Assembly (NCBI GenBank): GCA_026985525.1
Contig: JALSQI010000034.1
Span: 1 to 44,084, forward strand
Origin: Archaeoglobaceae archaeon
Lineage (GTDB): Archaea > Halobacteriota > Archaeoglobi > Archaeoglobales > Archaeoglobaceae
DNA: 44,084 nt
Direction of reading: 5' to 3'
The position numbers and the translations under genes are program-made. The notes under the pieces are model-generated. The model saw nothing but the letters and a program-made list of their open reading frames with translations. It was not told the origin of the DNA and made no database searches. Positions 15,966 through 24,398 of this stretch are shown here, piece by piece (position 1 is the first letter of the stretch; every line of letters begins with the position of its first letter).

Positions 15966-16823
15966 TCAGCCTTTCGCACGTATTTTACTTTGTTCTCTTC
16001 TATCGTAGCACGTTATGTAAAATGCGAGTAAGCTCTTCCACTTACCAAAAGGTTCTATTAACTCTCTAACATCTCTTTCTTTTACTTCTTTAACTCCGAT
16101 TCCAAGTATCTTTGCTACACCTCTCCTTATTCCGAGATCATTAGCGGGATAGGTATTTTTTCTGAAAGTGTAAGTCAAGAAAAGCTCAGCACTCCACCTA
16201 CCAATACCTCTAAAACTTGTCATGTACTTTATTGCCTCTTCTTCACTCATTTTTTCAACCTTGTTTAAGTCAATTTCTTTTCTAATTAATTTTTCACTGA
16301 TTTCTTTTATGTACTCTTTTCTGTAACCAAGCTTAGCTTCTCCAAGTTTGTCTTTAACTTTTACAACTTCCTCAGCAGTGGGAAATCTGTACAATTTTAC
16401 TTTTTTGCCTTCAATATTTTCTTCAACTCTTTTACCTGCAATTTTTACTAAGTTCTCTATGGTTTTCATAGCAAATTCGAAACTCACTTGCTGCTGTGCT
16501 ATTGTTTCTACTATGGCTTGATAAGCTGTAACAGCTGCTGGACTTCTAAGACCGTAGAATTCATCTATAAGAAATGAAAATTTTGTATCTGCTATTTCGG
16601 AGTAAAAGTCGTCCAAGTTTATGTCTATTCCCAACACAAACTTCAGTTTATTTTTTACTCTCTTTTTTTCTCTAATACTCATGTTATCTGGAAAAAGGTA
16701 GTCTCCGTTAAATCCAATTATGTTATTTTCAATACAAATGAAGAAAATACCGTCTTTGTAACACCACGTCCCGTTTCTTATCATTTCGTGCGTTGTTATT
16801 TTCAACCAATTGTTTTCTACCAC
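15966..16823 (-). CDS. HhH-GPD DNA glycosylase, AlkA-like
   Basis: A 285-residue base-excision repair glycosylase. The helix-hairpin-helix is SFRGIGRWSAELFL and the catalytic aspartate follows in NTYPANDLGIRRG, the arrangement of AlkA 3-methyladenine glycosylases. The N-terminal 90 residues would be the AlkA-type beta domain, and AAVTAYQAIVETIAQQQVS is the first helical-domain signature. It probably removes alkylated purines; an 8-oxoguanine glycosylase is less likely because the catalytic lysine of that group is absent from the HhH. It starts with GTG at 16823 with only a weak ribosome-binding site. The permease gene follows 26 nt later. Confidence 0.85.
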   Translation of the reverse strand: MVENNWLKITTHEMIRNGTWCYKDGIFFICIENNIIGFNGDYLFPDNMSIREKKRVKNKLKFVLGIDINLDDFYSEIADTKFSFLIDEFYGLRSPAAVTAYQAIVETIAQQQVSFEFAMKTIENLVKIAGKRVEENIEGKKVKLYRFPTAEEVVKVKDKLGEAKLGYRKEYIKEISEKLIRKEIDLNKVEKMSEEEAIKYMTSFRGIGRWSAELFLTYTFRKNTYPANDLGIRRGVAKILGIGVKEVKERDVRELIEPFGKWKSLLAFYITCYDRREQSKIRAKG

Positions 16824-17001
16824 ACCAATTTTAGAAACAGATTTTGTTTTTTACGTTTTCGAAAGAGATTGCTTTTGCTTAGTACCTTTCCTATCAATCA
16901 TGAACATTACTGGTGTTCTTTCAAACCAATAGCTGTCTTTATTACTTTTCAGAGAATAAACTATAAGAATAACTCGCATTATTTATAAGTTAATGTCCAA
17001 A

Positions 17002-17015
17002 ATTAGAAGTCTAAT
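17002..17015. promoter_or_regulatory. Perfect palindrome upstream of the HdrE/DsrM-like promoter
   Basis: ATTAGA-AG-TCTAAT is a perfect 6-bp inverted repeat with a 2-bp spacer, 15 bp upstream of the TATA box at 17031-17038. Position and symmetry fit the binding site of a dimeric regulator acting on the membrane oxidoreductase operon. Confidence 0.4.
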
Positions 17016-17030
17016 GTTATAAAACAAAAA

Positions 17031-17076
17031 ACTTATATACTTTACTAAACGGCATCACTCCAAAAACCGGGAGGTG
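17031..17076 (+). promoter_or_regulatory. TATA box and ribosome-binding site of the HdrED/DsrMK-like operon
   Basis: acttatatac lies at 17031-17040 after an A-rich stretch, giving a start near 17062. The short leader holds a strong GGGAGGTG at 17069-17076 for the ATG at 17087. Confidence 0.55.
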
Positions 17077-17086
17077 CTGGTAGAGC

Positions 17087-18019
17087 ATGCTTTCAGCGTT
17101 GATGGCTTTATCATATGCAGCGTTTGCTATTTTCGTAATTGTGGTTGCATCAAAGTGGATTAAGTGGTCTTCGATGCCCATGCACCTCAGGTGGGAGCTT
17201 TATCCGGTTCCACACGAGGCGGGCAGGCATCACTACGGTGGTAGTTACATAGAAGAAGTCGATTACTGGAAAAAACCGAGGGAGACAACTCTTGCAGGTG
17301 AGTTAAAAGACATGTTCTCAGAGATGCTTTTTATAAAAAGGGTTTATCAGTACAAAAGACCTCTTTGGTGGCTTACGTATCCTTTTCACGCAGGGATATA
17401 CCTCATATTAGCTTGGTTTTTCCTACTGTTCGTTCATGGAATTCTTAGCGTTTACATAAGCATACCAGCTTTGGCTACGATCGTTTACTACCTCATCCAG
17501 ATATGCGGAACAATTGGCATAATAGCTGCAACTCTTGGATGTATCGGCTTGATAATCAGGAGGTTTAGTGACAGAGATATGGGTAATTACACTGTAGGCG
17601 TCGAAATCTTTAACCTGTTCTTCATACTCGTGGTACTTTTAACAGGAATAGCCACTTGGATTACGTACGATCCCCATTTTCAGCATGCAATGGAATTCAT
17701 GAAAGCCTTAGTTGCTTTTAATGCGGCATATCTTCCAAAGCTAACAACTATTGCTAAGGTGCATGTAGTTCTCTTGTGCCTGTTGTGGATATACATACCG
17801 TTTACAAAGATGTCCCACTTTATTGGGAAGTACTTCACTTTCCACAAAGTTCTGTGGGACGATGAACTGAATGTACCGGGTAGTAAAGTAGAAGCAAAAG
17901 TTAGGGAACTAACAAAACTACCAATGCCGTGGAGCGCTCCACATGTTGATACCGGTAAGAGTTGGGATGAAAACGCTCTTGAAAGCCCCAAAGATGAATG
18001 GGGGAGGTGGAGATATTGA
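17087..18019 (+). CDS. Membrane cytochrome b subunit, HdrE/DsrM-like (NarI superfamily)
   Basis: A 310-residue membrane protein related to nitrate reductase gamma, HdrE and DsrM. Hydrophobic segments lie at about residues 3-22, 97-120, 125-157, 172-193 and 222-240. Histidines 101, 117, 226 and 244 inside or at the ends of segments are candidate haem b ligands. Between the first and second segments is a hydrophilic loop with YPVPHEAGRHHYGGSYIEEVDYW, seen in several HdrE/DsrM relatives. It should oxidise menaquinol and pass electrons to the iron-sulphur partner encoded next, whose TTG start overlaps its stop by 4 nt. There is no DsrJOP-like cluster nearby, so it appears to be a two-subunit complex. 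Confidence 0.8.
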   Translation: MLSALMALSYAAFAIFVIVVASKWIKWSSMPMHLRWELYPVPHEAGRHHYGGSYIEEVDYWKKPRETTLAGELKDMFSEMLFIKRVYQYKRPLWWLTYPFHAGIYLILAWFFLLFVHGILSVYISIPALATIVYYLIQICGTIGIIAATLGCIGLIIRRFSDRDMGNYTVGVEIFNLFFILVVLLTGIATWITYDPHFQHAMEFMKALVAFNAAYLPKLTTIAKVHVVLLCLLWIYIPFTKMSHFIGKYFTFHKVLWDDELNVPGSKVEAKVRELTKLPMPWSAPHVDTGKSWDENALESPKDEWGRWRY

Positions 18020-19626
18020 GTAGAGAAATAAAGCCCGAAGATGCGGCTTCTCCTGTTGATCAACTTGTTAAACTTACAGTTAGAGATTTGGAAAAGCTTC
18101 CACCACCGTATGACAAGCCGGGGATGGAGCCTGAACTTACAGATCCTAAGCCGGAATGGAGGGAAAAATACGCTACTGATTTGGATGGATATATTGCTAT
18201 AGACTTGCCTTGGAAACCTCAAAACAAGGAAGAGGAAGAAAGACTCGTTAAGAGTTTTCTGAGTGGTCTTAACAAATTGCTGACTAAGGAAGGTAACTGG
18301 ACTTTCCTTCAACCGCTATTGCTTTCATTGGAATACTGTGCTAAATGTCAGACTTGCAGCAATGCTTGCCCGATATACATAATGAGCGGAAAGCAGGAAG
18401 TTTACAAGCCAACTTGGAGGGCTGAAATTCTTAGGAGAATTTGGAAGAAGTACTGTACTCCAGCAGGAAAGATTTTCGGAAAGTTTGTGGCGGGAGATAT
18501 AGAGTTAAACGCAAAAACTCTGCTTAGATTGGCTGAATCTGCTTATAGATGCACTCTTTGCAGGAGGTGCACTCAAACTTGCCCTATAGGCGTTGATAAT
18601 GGACTTATAAGTCACGAAATTAGAAAGCTTTTTAGTCAGGAAATGGGTATAGCTCCAAAAGCATTACACGAATTGGGTACAGTACAACACTTAAAAGTAG
18701 GTTCGAGCACGGGTTTAACCCCTGATGGAGTTAGGGACATAATAGAGTTTATTGAAGATGACATAGAAGACAAGATTGGTAAGAGAATAAAAATTCCGGT
18801 TGATGAAAAGGGAGCGGACATATTGCTCATACACAACGCTGGAGAATTCTTAAGCTGGCCAGAAAATCCAGCAGCATTTGCAATTCTGTTTGAAGAAGCT
18901 GGGTTAAGCTGGACTCTTAGCAGTGAGCAAGTAGCTTACGATGCCGTCAACTACGGAGTTTGGTACGATGATTTGCAGTTGGCTAGAGTAGCAGCTAAGC
19001 ATGCGGAAATAGCTAACAAACTTGAGGTCAATAAAATAGTGGTTGGTGAATGTGGACATGCTCACAAAGCTATAACGGTTGTTGCAGATAGAGTTTTGCA
19101 CGACGATATATGGATTCCGAGAGAAAGCTGTATGCCTATATTGTGGGAAATAGTAAAGAAGGAGAAAATAAACTTTGATCCAGAGAAAAACAACTTCCCC
19201 GTAACTCTGCACGATCCATGTAACATGGTAAGGCTTATGGGAGTTGTTGAACCGCAGAGAAAGATATTGAGAAAATTGGCTCCTCAATTTAGAGAGATGG
19301 AGCCGCACGGAGTTTACAACTATTGTTGCGGTGGTGGAAGTGGCTTTGCAATAATGACATCCATGAACTTCCCCGAATGGAGAAACGCTGTTGCAACGAG
19401 AATGAAGTTCAAGCAGGTACTTGAAGCTTTCAAAGATTGCTTAGATCCGAGCATAAATAAGTATATCTGCGCACCATGCTCGAACTGCAAAGGTGCAATA
19501 AGAGATATGCTTTCCTACTACAAAGCACCTGAAAGGCTCAGTATATACTATGGTGGATTGGTTGAATTGATGGTAAATGCAATGGTAGATTTAGAAGAAC
19601 CGTTCATAGAATGGGAATTCCACTAA
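18016..19626 (+). CDS. HdrD/DsrK-like iron-sulphur oxidoreductase subunit
   Basis: A 536-residue cytoplasmic protein. Two ferredoxin-like [4Fe-4S] motifs are at C108-C111-C114-C118 and C179-C182-C185-C189. A complete C-terminal CCG domain follows: HDPC at 399-402, CCGGG at 437-441 and CAPC at 485-488, the ligand set of the non-cubane cluster that acts on heterodisulphides or related sulphur compounds. The N-terminal CCG repeat is degenerate (only GECGH around residue 340), which is the DsrK/HmeD pattern rather than true methanogen HdrD with two intact repeats. I use the TTG at 18016, not the ATG at 17998, because GGGGAGGTGG lies directly before it and the 4-nt overlap with the previous stop is classic coupling. 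The likely substrate is a disulphide such as DsrC-type or CoM-CoB-like; it cannot be fixed here. Confidence 0.82.
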   Translation: MSREIKPEDAASPVDQLVKLTVRDLEKLPPPYDKPGMEPELTDPKPEWREKYATDLDGYIAIDLPWKPQNKEEEERLVKSFLSGLNKLLTKEGNWTFLQPLLLSLEYCAKCQTCSNACPIYIMSGKQEVYKPTWRAEILRRIWKKYCTPAGKIFGKFVAGDIELNAKTLLRLAESAYRCTLCRRCTQTCPIGVDNGLISHEIRKLFSQEMGIAPKALHELGTVQHLKVGSSTGLTPDGVRDIIEFIEDDIEDKIGKRIKIPVDEKGADILLIHNAGEFLSWPENPAAFAILFEEAGLSWTLSSEQVAYDAVNYGVWYDDLQLARVAAKHAEIANKLEVNKIVVGECGHAHKAITVVADRVLHDDIWIPRESCMPILWEIVKKEKINFDPEKNNFPVTLHDPCNMVRLMGVVEPQRKILRKLAPQFREMEPHGVYNYCCGGGSGFAIMTSMNFPEWRNAVATRMKFKQVLEAFKDCLDPSINKYICAPCSNCKGAIRDMLSYYKAPERLSIYYGGLVELMVNAMVDLEEPFIEWEFH

Positions 19627-19628
19627 AA

Positions 19629-19660
19629 ATTTTTAATTTTTATTATTGTGTTTTATTTTA
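19629..19660 (+). terminator. T-rich terminator after the HdrED/DsrMK-like operon
   Basis: Three to four runs of four or five T follow the stop codon within 35 bases, without a hairpin, as expected for archaeal termination. The next promoter, that of ubiD, begins at about 19688. Confidence 0.4.
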
Positions 19661-19717
19661 ATAACAGTTTTTAGTACCTTCGTCAACCTTTATTAAGTTT
19701 CCATTCGTCGAAAGCCT

Positions 19718-21160
19718 ATGTACGAGGATTTAAGAGAATTTATAGAAAAACTCGAAAGTGAAGGTGAATTGGCGAGAATTAAGAGAGAAGTTAGTCCTAT
19801 TTTAGAAATGACTGAAATAGCAGATAGAGCTGTTAAATCTGGTGGAAAAGCAATCCTTTTTGAAAATCCGAAAGGATACGACATTCCCGTTTTCATGAAT
19901 GCATTTGGTACTGAGAGGAGAATGAAATTGGCTCTTGGAGTTGAAAGGCTTGAAGAAATAGGTGAGAGACTTGTGGAGCTCACAAAGCTTAGACCAACTT
20001 CGTTTCTCGATGGAATAAAGAGCATAAGTGCAATAAAAGATATAGCTGCTTTTGTTCCAAAAACAGTAAAAAAAGCTCCGTGTAAAGAAGTTGTTGAAGA
20101 ACCGAACTTGGACAAATTTCCAATTCTGAAGTGCTGGCCTAAGGATGGTGGTAGATTCATAACTCTACCAGTTGTCATAACTAAGGATCCGGAAACGGGA
20201 GAACTCAATGCAGGAATGTATAGAATGCAAGTTTTCGACAAAAGAACTACCGGAATGCACTGGCAAGTACACAAGCACGGTGCTTTACACTTAAAAAAGA
20301 TTGCAGAGAAAAACGGAAAGCTTGAAGTTGCGGTAGCGATAGGCGTTGACCCCGCAACGCTTTACGCTTCAACCGCCCCTCTTCCAGAGAACTTAAGCGA
20401 GTTCATGTTTGCCGGCTTTATTAGAAGAGAACGACTGAAGTTGGTGGAATGTGAAACCGTTGATTTGAAAGTTCCGGCAACAGCTGAGATAGTTTTGGAA
20501 GGCTATGTTAAGCCAGACGAACTTAAAATTGAGGGACCTTTTGGAGATCACACGGGGTATTACACACCACCTGAGCCGTATCCAGTATTTCATGTAGAAT
20601 GCGTTACGAGGAGAGAAAATCCAATTTATCACGCAACAGTCGTTGGTAAACCCCCAATGGAGGACGCTTGGCTTGGAAAAGCTACGGAAAGAATATTTCT
20701 GCCTTTAATAAAAATGATTCACCCCGAAATAGTTGACATAAACTTGCCAGTTGAAGCTTGCTTTCACAACCTCGCCATAGTGTCTATTGAGAAGAGATAC
20801 CCCGGACATGCAAAGAAAGTAATGTTTGCCCTTTGGAGTATGGGTATGCTATCTTTGACAAAAATCGTAATCGTTGTTGACAGTGATGTTAACGTTCAAA
20901 ATCTTAAAGAAGTTCTTTGGGCTGTTACGAGTAGGTTTGATCCGGCAAGAGATGTAGTTTTAATTCCATCCTGTCCCATTGATAGCTTAGATCATTCGAC
21001 TTACCTACCAAACCTCGGTGGAAAGCTGGGCATAGACGCAACTAAGAAGTGGAAGGAAGAAGGTTTTGAGAGGGAATGGCCAGAAGTAGTAGAGATGAGT
21101 GAGGATGTAAAGAGAAAAGTTGACAGCATTTGGAACGAGCTGAAGAAGTTAATAACTTAG
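19718..21160 (+). CDS. UbiD family prenylated-FMN decarboxylase
   Basis: A 480-residue UbiD-type decarboxylase. The N-terminal LREFIEKLESEGELARI, the GMYRMQVFDKRTTGMHW strand, and the catalytic EGPFGDHTGYY loop (Glu, then an acidic Asp five residues later) are typical, and the C-terminal VVDSDVNVQNL matches. The enzyme needs prenylated FMN from UbiX, which is not in this window. Two roles are possible in this organism. One is the decarboxylase of the futalosine menaquinone route (MqnL), supported by mqnA and mqnC 4-6 kb away. The other is anhydromevalonate phosphate decarboxylase of the archaeal modified mevalonate pathway. The motifs do not separate them. A TATA element at 19688-19697 suggests a leaderless transcript. 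It overlaps moaA tail to tail by 4 nt. Confidence 0.85.
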   Translation: MYEDLREFIEKLESEGELARIKREVSPILEMTEIADRAVKSGGKAILFENPKGYDIPVFMNAFGTERRMKLALGVERLEEIGERLVELTKLRPTSFLDGIKSISAIKDIAAFVPKTVKKAPCKEVVEEPNLDKFPILKCWPKDGGRFITLPVVITKDPETGELNAGMYRMQVFDKRTTGMHWQVHKHGALHLKKIAEKNGKLEVAVAIGVDPATLYASTAPLPENLSEFMFAGFIRRERLKLVECETVDLKVPATAEIVLEGYVKPDELKIEGPFGDHTGYYTPPEPYPVFHVECVTRRENPIYHATVVGKPPMEDAWLGKATERIFLPLIKMIHPEIVDINLPVEACFHNLAIVSIEKRYPGHAKKVMFALWSMGMLSLTKIVIVVDSDVNVQNLKEVLWAVTSRFDPARDVVLIPSCPIDSLDHSTYLPNLGGKLGIDATKKWKEEGFEREWPEVVEMSEDVKRKVDSIWNELKKLIT

Positions 21161-22032
21161 TAGTATGGCTTTCTAATCTTCACAGCTTTTTTAATCGCTT
21201 CAATTAATTCTTTCCCTCTTAACCCTCTTGCATCTATGCTCTCTTCCTTCATCAGGCATGGTTTTATCTTTCCGTCCGATGTAACCCTTATTCTGTTGCA
21301 GTGCATGCAGAACTCCTTACACGGTTTAACGAATTCAACCACTACATCTCCCACTCTATACTGCTTTCTAAAATGCATCTCTCTCAAAACAACGGCTTCT
21401 GCCATTGAAGCTATTTTTCTCTCTACTTTGGAAATGTCCACATAATACTTTTCCAGAGATTTCAATCTTAAAACTTCTATTACTTGCAATATTGCTTTTA
21501 CTTCTTCAGAATTTAAAGAGGAAACGAATTCCATCATCTCTTCAATTTGATCGTCGTTTAAATCCTTCATCACGACCATGTTTATCTTCACCGGAGTTAA
21601 CTTAGCATTGCATGCAGCAATTATTCCATCAACTACTTTTTCTACATCTCCTCCCGTTATAAATCTGTAAACATCACTCCTCAAGCTATCGAGACTTACG
21701 TTTATTCTGTCCAATCCAGCATCTTTTAAATCTTCTGCAAGCTTTGACAGTAATGTGCCATTAGTTGTAATAGAGATTTCCTGAAATTCAGGCATTGAAG
21801 AGATGATGTCACATATATCTCTTCTAAGCAAAGGCTCTCCACCAGTAATCTTTACTTTTCTTATTCCAAGTTCTCTAAATGCCTCAGCTATCTCCACTAT
21901 CTCATCTAAGCTCATTTCTTTTCCACTTTCTTTTTCTCCTTCTCTGTGGCAATAAATACACCTCAAATTGCATTTCATCGTTACTGCAATTCTGAGGTTA
22001 GTTATTCTCCTGCCATACTCATCGACGAGCAT
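21157..22032 (-). CDS. moaA: GTP 3',8-cyclase MoaA
   Basis: A 291-residue radical SAM enzyme that starts molybdopterin/tungstopterin synthesis by cyclising GTP. The N-terminal cluster is C21-X3-C25-X2-C28 (CNLRCIYC), followed by KITGGEPLLRRD. The C-terminal second cluster is in KPCKEFCMHCNRIRVTSDGK with a later PCL. It is shorter than bacterial MoaA, as is usual in archaea. The C-terminal end lacks the bacterial double-glycine tail and finishes RKPYY. The ATG at 22032 gives the family's MLVDEYGRRITNLRI opening and overlaps the mobA 3' end by 31 nt, so the two are translationally coupled. Confidence 0.93.
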   Translation of the reverse strand: MLVDEYGRRITNLRIAVTMKCNLRCIYCHREGEKESGKEMSLDEIVEIAEAFRELGIRKVKITGGEPLLRRDICDIISSMPEFQEISITTNGTLLSKLAEDLKDAGLDRINVSLDSLRSDVYRFITGGDVEKVVDGIIAACNAKLTPVKINMVVMKDLNDDQIEEMMEFVSSLNSEEVKAILQVIEVLRLKSLEKYYVDISKVERKIASMAEAVVLREMHFRKQYRVGDVVVEFVKPCKEFCMHCNRIRVTSDGKIKPCLMKEESIDARGLRGKELIEAIKKAVKIRKPYY

Positions 22033-22613
22033 ATTTCTTCAGCCCTTTTCAAGTCTTTCAGCGTGTTAACGTTAAAAAAAGAAACAAGATTTTCGTCAAA
22101 AGTTCTAATTGTTTCTACGCTTATGAATTCCACTTTTTTCATTTTTTCAACGGCATTCATTATTTTCAACTTCTTTTCAGAAATAGCTCCTCCAAAAGCT
22201 TCTATAGCTGAAGAAGAATAGTAAGCTAATAAAGGCTCTTTTTTTCCGTCACTCCAAATTGGTATTAGGGCATCGCAACCCTTTTTTATACCTTCATCGT
22301 GCAAAAATTTCACAACTTCTGCTTTAACGAAAGGCATATCTCCTCCTATGACAACTGTACTGCCTTTTCTTAGAGCTGTGTATATGCCACCTATTGGGCC
22401 AAGCTCTAATTCGTCTATTATCACTTCGCCAAATTTCTTGTAAATTTCGGCATTGTCTTTTCTACAAACGATAAAAATTCGAAGATCTTTTAACTCTTCA
22501 ACTATCCTTTCTATTATCCTTTTTCCACAAATTTTAAGCAACGGTTTTTCCGAAAAACCCATTCTCCTACCTCTTCCTCCTGTAAGTATTGAAACGGTGT
22601 ATTTCACGCTCAC
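22002..22613 (-). CDS. mobA: Molybdenum cofactor guanylyltransferase MobA
   Basis: A 203-residue nucleotidyltransferase that adds GMP to molybdopterin, giving the dinucleotide form for Mo or W enzymes. The nucleotide-binding loop LTGGRGRRMGFSEKPLL is at residues 10-26, the metal-binding GGDMPFV is in the middle, and GPIGGI and the later FFNVNTLKDL match MobA. It starts with GTG at 22613 (a second GTG is two codons on), without a ribosome-binding site. A TATA at 22629-22640, close to the mfnA promoter, suggests a leaderless transcript on the minus strand. moaA overlaps its last 31 nt. Confidence 0.92.
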   Translation of the reverse strand: MSVKYTVSILTGGRGRRMGFSEKPLLKICGKRIIERIVEELKDLRIFIVCRKDNAEIYKKFGEVIIDELELGPIGGIYTALRKGSTVVIGGDMPFVKAEVVKFLHDEGIKKGCDALIPIWSDGKKEPLLAYYSSSAIEAFGGAISEKKLKIMNAVEKMKKVEFISVETIRTFDENLVSFFNVNTLKDLKRAEEICSSMSMAGE

Positions 22614-22731
22614 AAGTCGTTGTTACTGGATATATATTTTGACTTATTTAACTTATTTTGACTTTTTTGCCCAACCGATGCACGTTAACTATTGCGGCAA
22701 GAAATTAATAACGCAGGAAAAAACTTTGCTC

Positions 22732-23829
22732 ATGGATAAAGTTTTGAAAGAGTTGGAGAGTTACCTTTCTAAGGATATTCCGTATTCGAGAGTTTTAAGT
22801 TCTATGTGTACGAATCCTCATCCCGTAGCTGTTAAAGCACACTGCATGTTTGTTAGAGCAAATCTTGGTGATCCGGGATTGTTTCCCGGCACTTTTGAAC
22901 TCGAAAAAAAGCTCATATCCATGCTTGGCAACTTTTTTGGAAATAGCAATGCTGTTGGATACGTTAGTTCTGGGGGGACTGAAAGCAACATCCAAGCTAT
23001 AAGAGCTGCGAGAAACGTTTACGGAAAAGGCAACATAGTTGTTCCCGATTCAGCCCACTTCTCCTTTCTCAAAGTAGCAGATCTACTTGGAATTGAAGTG
23101 AAAAGGGCTAAGCTTGACGATGAATACAGAGTTGACGTTGCAGATGTTGAAAGGTTAGTAGATGAGAACACGTTCGCAATTGTAGGTATAGCTGGAACGA
23201 CCGAACTCGGTCAAGTTGACGATATAAAATCTCTTTCCAAAATAGCAGTTGAGAGAGATATTTACTTACACGTAGATGCAGCTTTTGGAGGATTTGTACT
23301 TCCCTTTTTGGGTTATAAAGACTTTGATTTTAGAGTTAAAGGTGTTTGCTCTATTGCTGTTGATCCCCACAAGATGGGCTTGGCAACTATACCAGCTGGA
23401 GTAATTCTTTTTAGAAAAGAAGAGTACTTACACTCTCTTTCAGTGGAAACTCCATACTTGACTTCTACTAAGCAGTACACGTTAACTGGTACGAGGCCCG
23501 GAACTGGAGTAGCTTCCGCTTACGCCGTTCTAAAACACCTTGGATTCGATGGTCTGAGAAAAATAGTTTTGGAGTGCATGAGGGTAACTAAAATCTTAAA
23601 AGAGGAGGTGGAGGCTCTTGGATTAAAACCTGTAATAGAACCAGTTACGAATGTCGTGTGTTTTGAATGTAAAGCTTGTAGAGTTAGGGAGCTTTTGATG
23701 AAAGAAGGATGGTACGTATCAACGATAAGAAAGCCTGAGGCTATAAGGTGTGTGGTAATGCCTCACGTTACCGAAGAAACGGTTTCGAAATTCGTAGATT
23801 CACTTAAAAGAGTTCTTCGAGCTCTTTGA
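22732..23829 (+). CDS. mfnA: MfnA-type PLP decarboxylase (tyrosine/aspartate)
   Basis: A 365-residue PLP-dependent decarboxylase of group II. The signature GGTESNIQAIRAARN, the AHFSF active-site histidine segment, DAAFGGF and the PLP lysine in VDPHKMGL are all present. In archaea MfnA makes tyramine for methanofuran and/or beta-alanine from aspartate for CoA; both are plausible. I start at the ATG at 22732, giving MDKVLKELES and SYSRVLSSMCTNPHP-like spacing as in MfnA; an ATG at 22678 would add 18 residues, and the frame continues further upstream antisense to mobA. A TATA-like attaata about 25 nt upstream of 22732 supports leaderless initiation. It overlaps the next convergent gene by 26 nt. 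Confidence 0.88.
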   Translation: MDKVLKELESYLSKDIPYSRVLSSMCTNPHPVAVKAHCMFVRANLGDPGLFPGTFELEKKLISMLGNFFGNSNAVGYVSSGGTESNIQAIRAARNVYGKGNIVVPDSAHFSFLKVADLLGIEVKRAKLDDEYRVDVADVERLVDENTFAIVGIAGTTELGQVDDIKSLSKIAVERDIYLHVDAAFGGFVLPFLGYKDFDFRVKGVCSIAVDPHKMGLATIPAGVILFRKEEYLHSLSVETPYLTSTKQYTLTGTRPGTGVASAYAVLKHLGFDGLRKIVLECMRVTKILKEEVEALGLKPVIEPVTNVVCFECKACRVRELLMKEGWYVSTIRKPEAIRCVVMPHVTEETVSKFVDSLKRVLRAL

Positions 23830-24364
23830 GCTTTTTCAGTTTTTTGAGTTTTTTCTCTCTGTAAGCGTAGTAGGGATAAAGAGCAGGATAAGCTGATACG
23901 TTAATGTTCAAAACTTCAACTCTAACTGGTAAGAAGGAAAAAAGGAGAAGTAACAAGTTGTATGGAAGCATTTTTTTTATCACCATTGCTGGTGTAGAGA
24001 GAACGGTTAAAGCTGTTATTAATATTAGCGTCTTTTTAGCCGCTTCTTTTTGAGCTTTTAAGATCTCTATTTCTATCTCCATTCCTTCTAAGTCCAGAAT
24101 TTTTCCGACGACGACTTTTGCTTTAAACTTTGCCAGTACGTCACAGAATTCTGAAGAAGGGACTTTAACGTAAACGCTATTTTTAGTTTTCATAATCAAA
24201 ACGCTTTTCATAAATCCAAGCTTAAATTTCACCATTTCTGGTTTCGAGTACTTTTTTACACTGTATCTAATATTTTTCGATTTTAAGTAATTTTCTATTT
24301 CTTTTATAACTTTTTCATAATCTGCTTCAAGTACGTACCTCACACCTATGCCAAAGTTACTCAT
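23804..24364 (-). CDS. Hypothetical membrane-anchored protein
   Basis: I do not recognise this 186-residue protein. The first 110 residues are soluble alpha/beta with many lysines, then two hydrophobic segments at about residues 112-132 and 134-150. The C-terminus is a lysine/leucine/glutamate-rich tail that is probably helical (EKKLKKLKKLKELEELF). It could be a small membrane-anchored nucleotide- or lipid-binding protein, but there is no motif to support that. The ATG at 24364 lacks a ribosome-binding site and may be leaderless. The last 26 nt overlap mfnA on the opposite strand, and the divergent DUF1284 gene starts nearby. Confidence 0.6.
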   Translation of the reverse strand: MSNFGIGVRYVLEADYEKVIKEIENYLKSKNIRYSVKKYSKPEMVKFKLGFMKSVLIMKTKNSVYVKVPSSEFCDVLAKFKAKVVVGKILDLEGMEIEIEILKAQKEAAKKTLILITALTVLSTPAMVIKKMLPYNLLLLLFSFLPVRVEVLNINVSAYPALYPYYAYREKKLKKLKKLKELEELF

Positions 24365-24398
24365 CGTTATTAAGTTTCCGGGAAAAGGTAAAAATCTA

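Noticed and set aside
16788-16988. 66-residue ORF in the gap before the HdrE/DsrM-like gene
   Set aside because: AT-driven composition, overlap with the glycosylase start and no ribosome-binding site or TATA at a useful distance.
17998-18015. ATG at 17998 as start of the HdrD/DsrK-like gene
   Set aside because: The segment is the ribosome-binding site (GGGGAGGTGG) for the TTG at 18016; using it would consume that site.
22453-22731. N-terminal extension of mfnA
   Set aside because: The extra 93 codons lie antisense to mobA and do not resemble the family, whose N-terminus fits the ATG at 22732 (or at most 22678).
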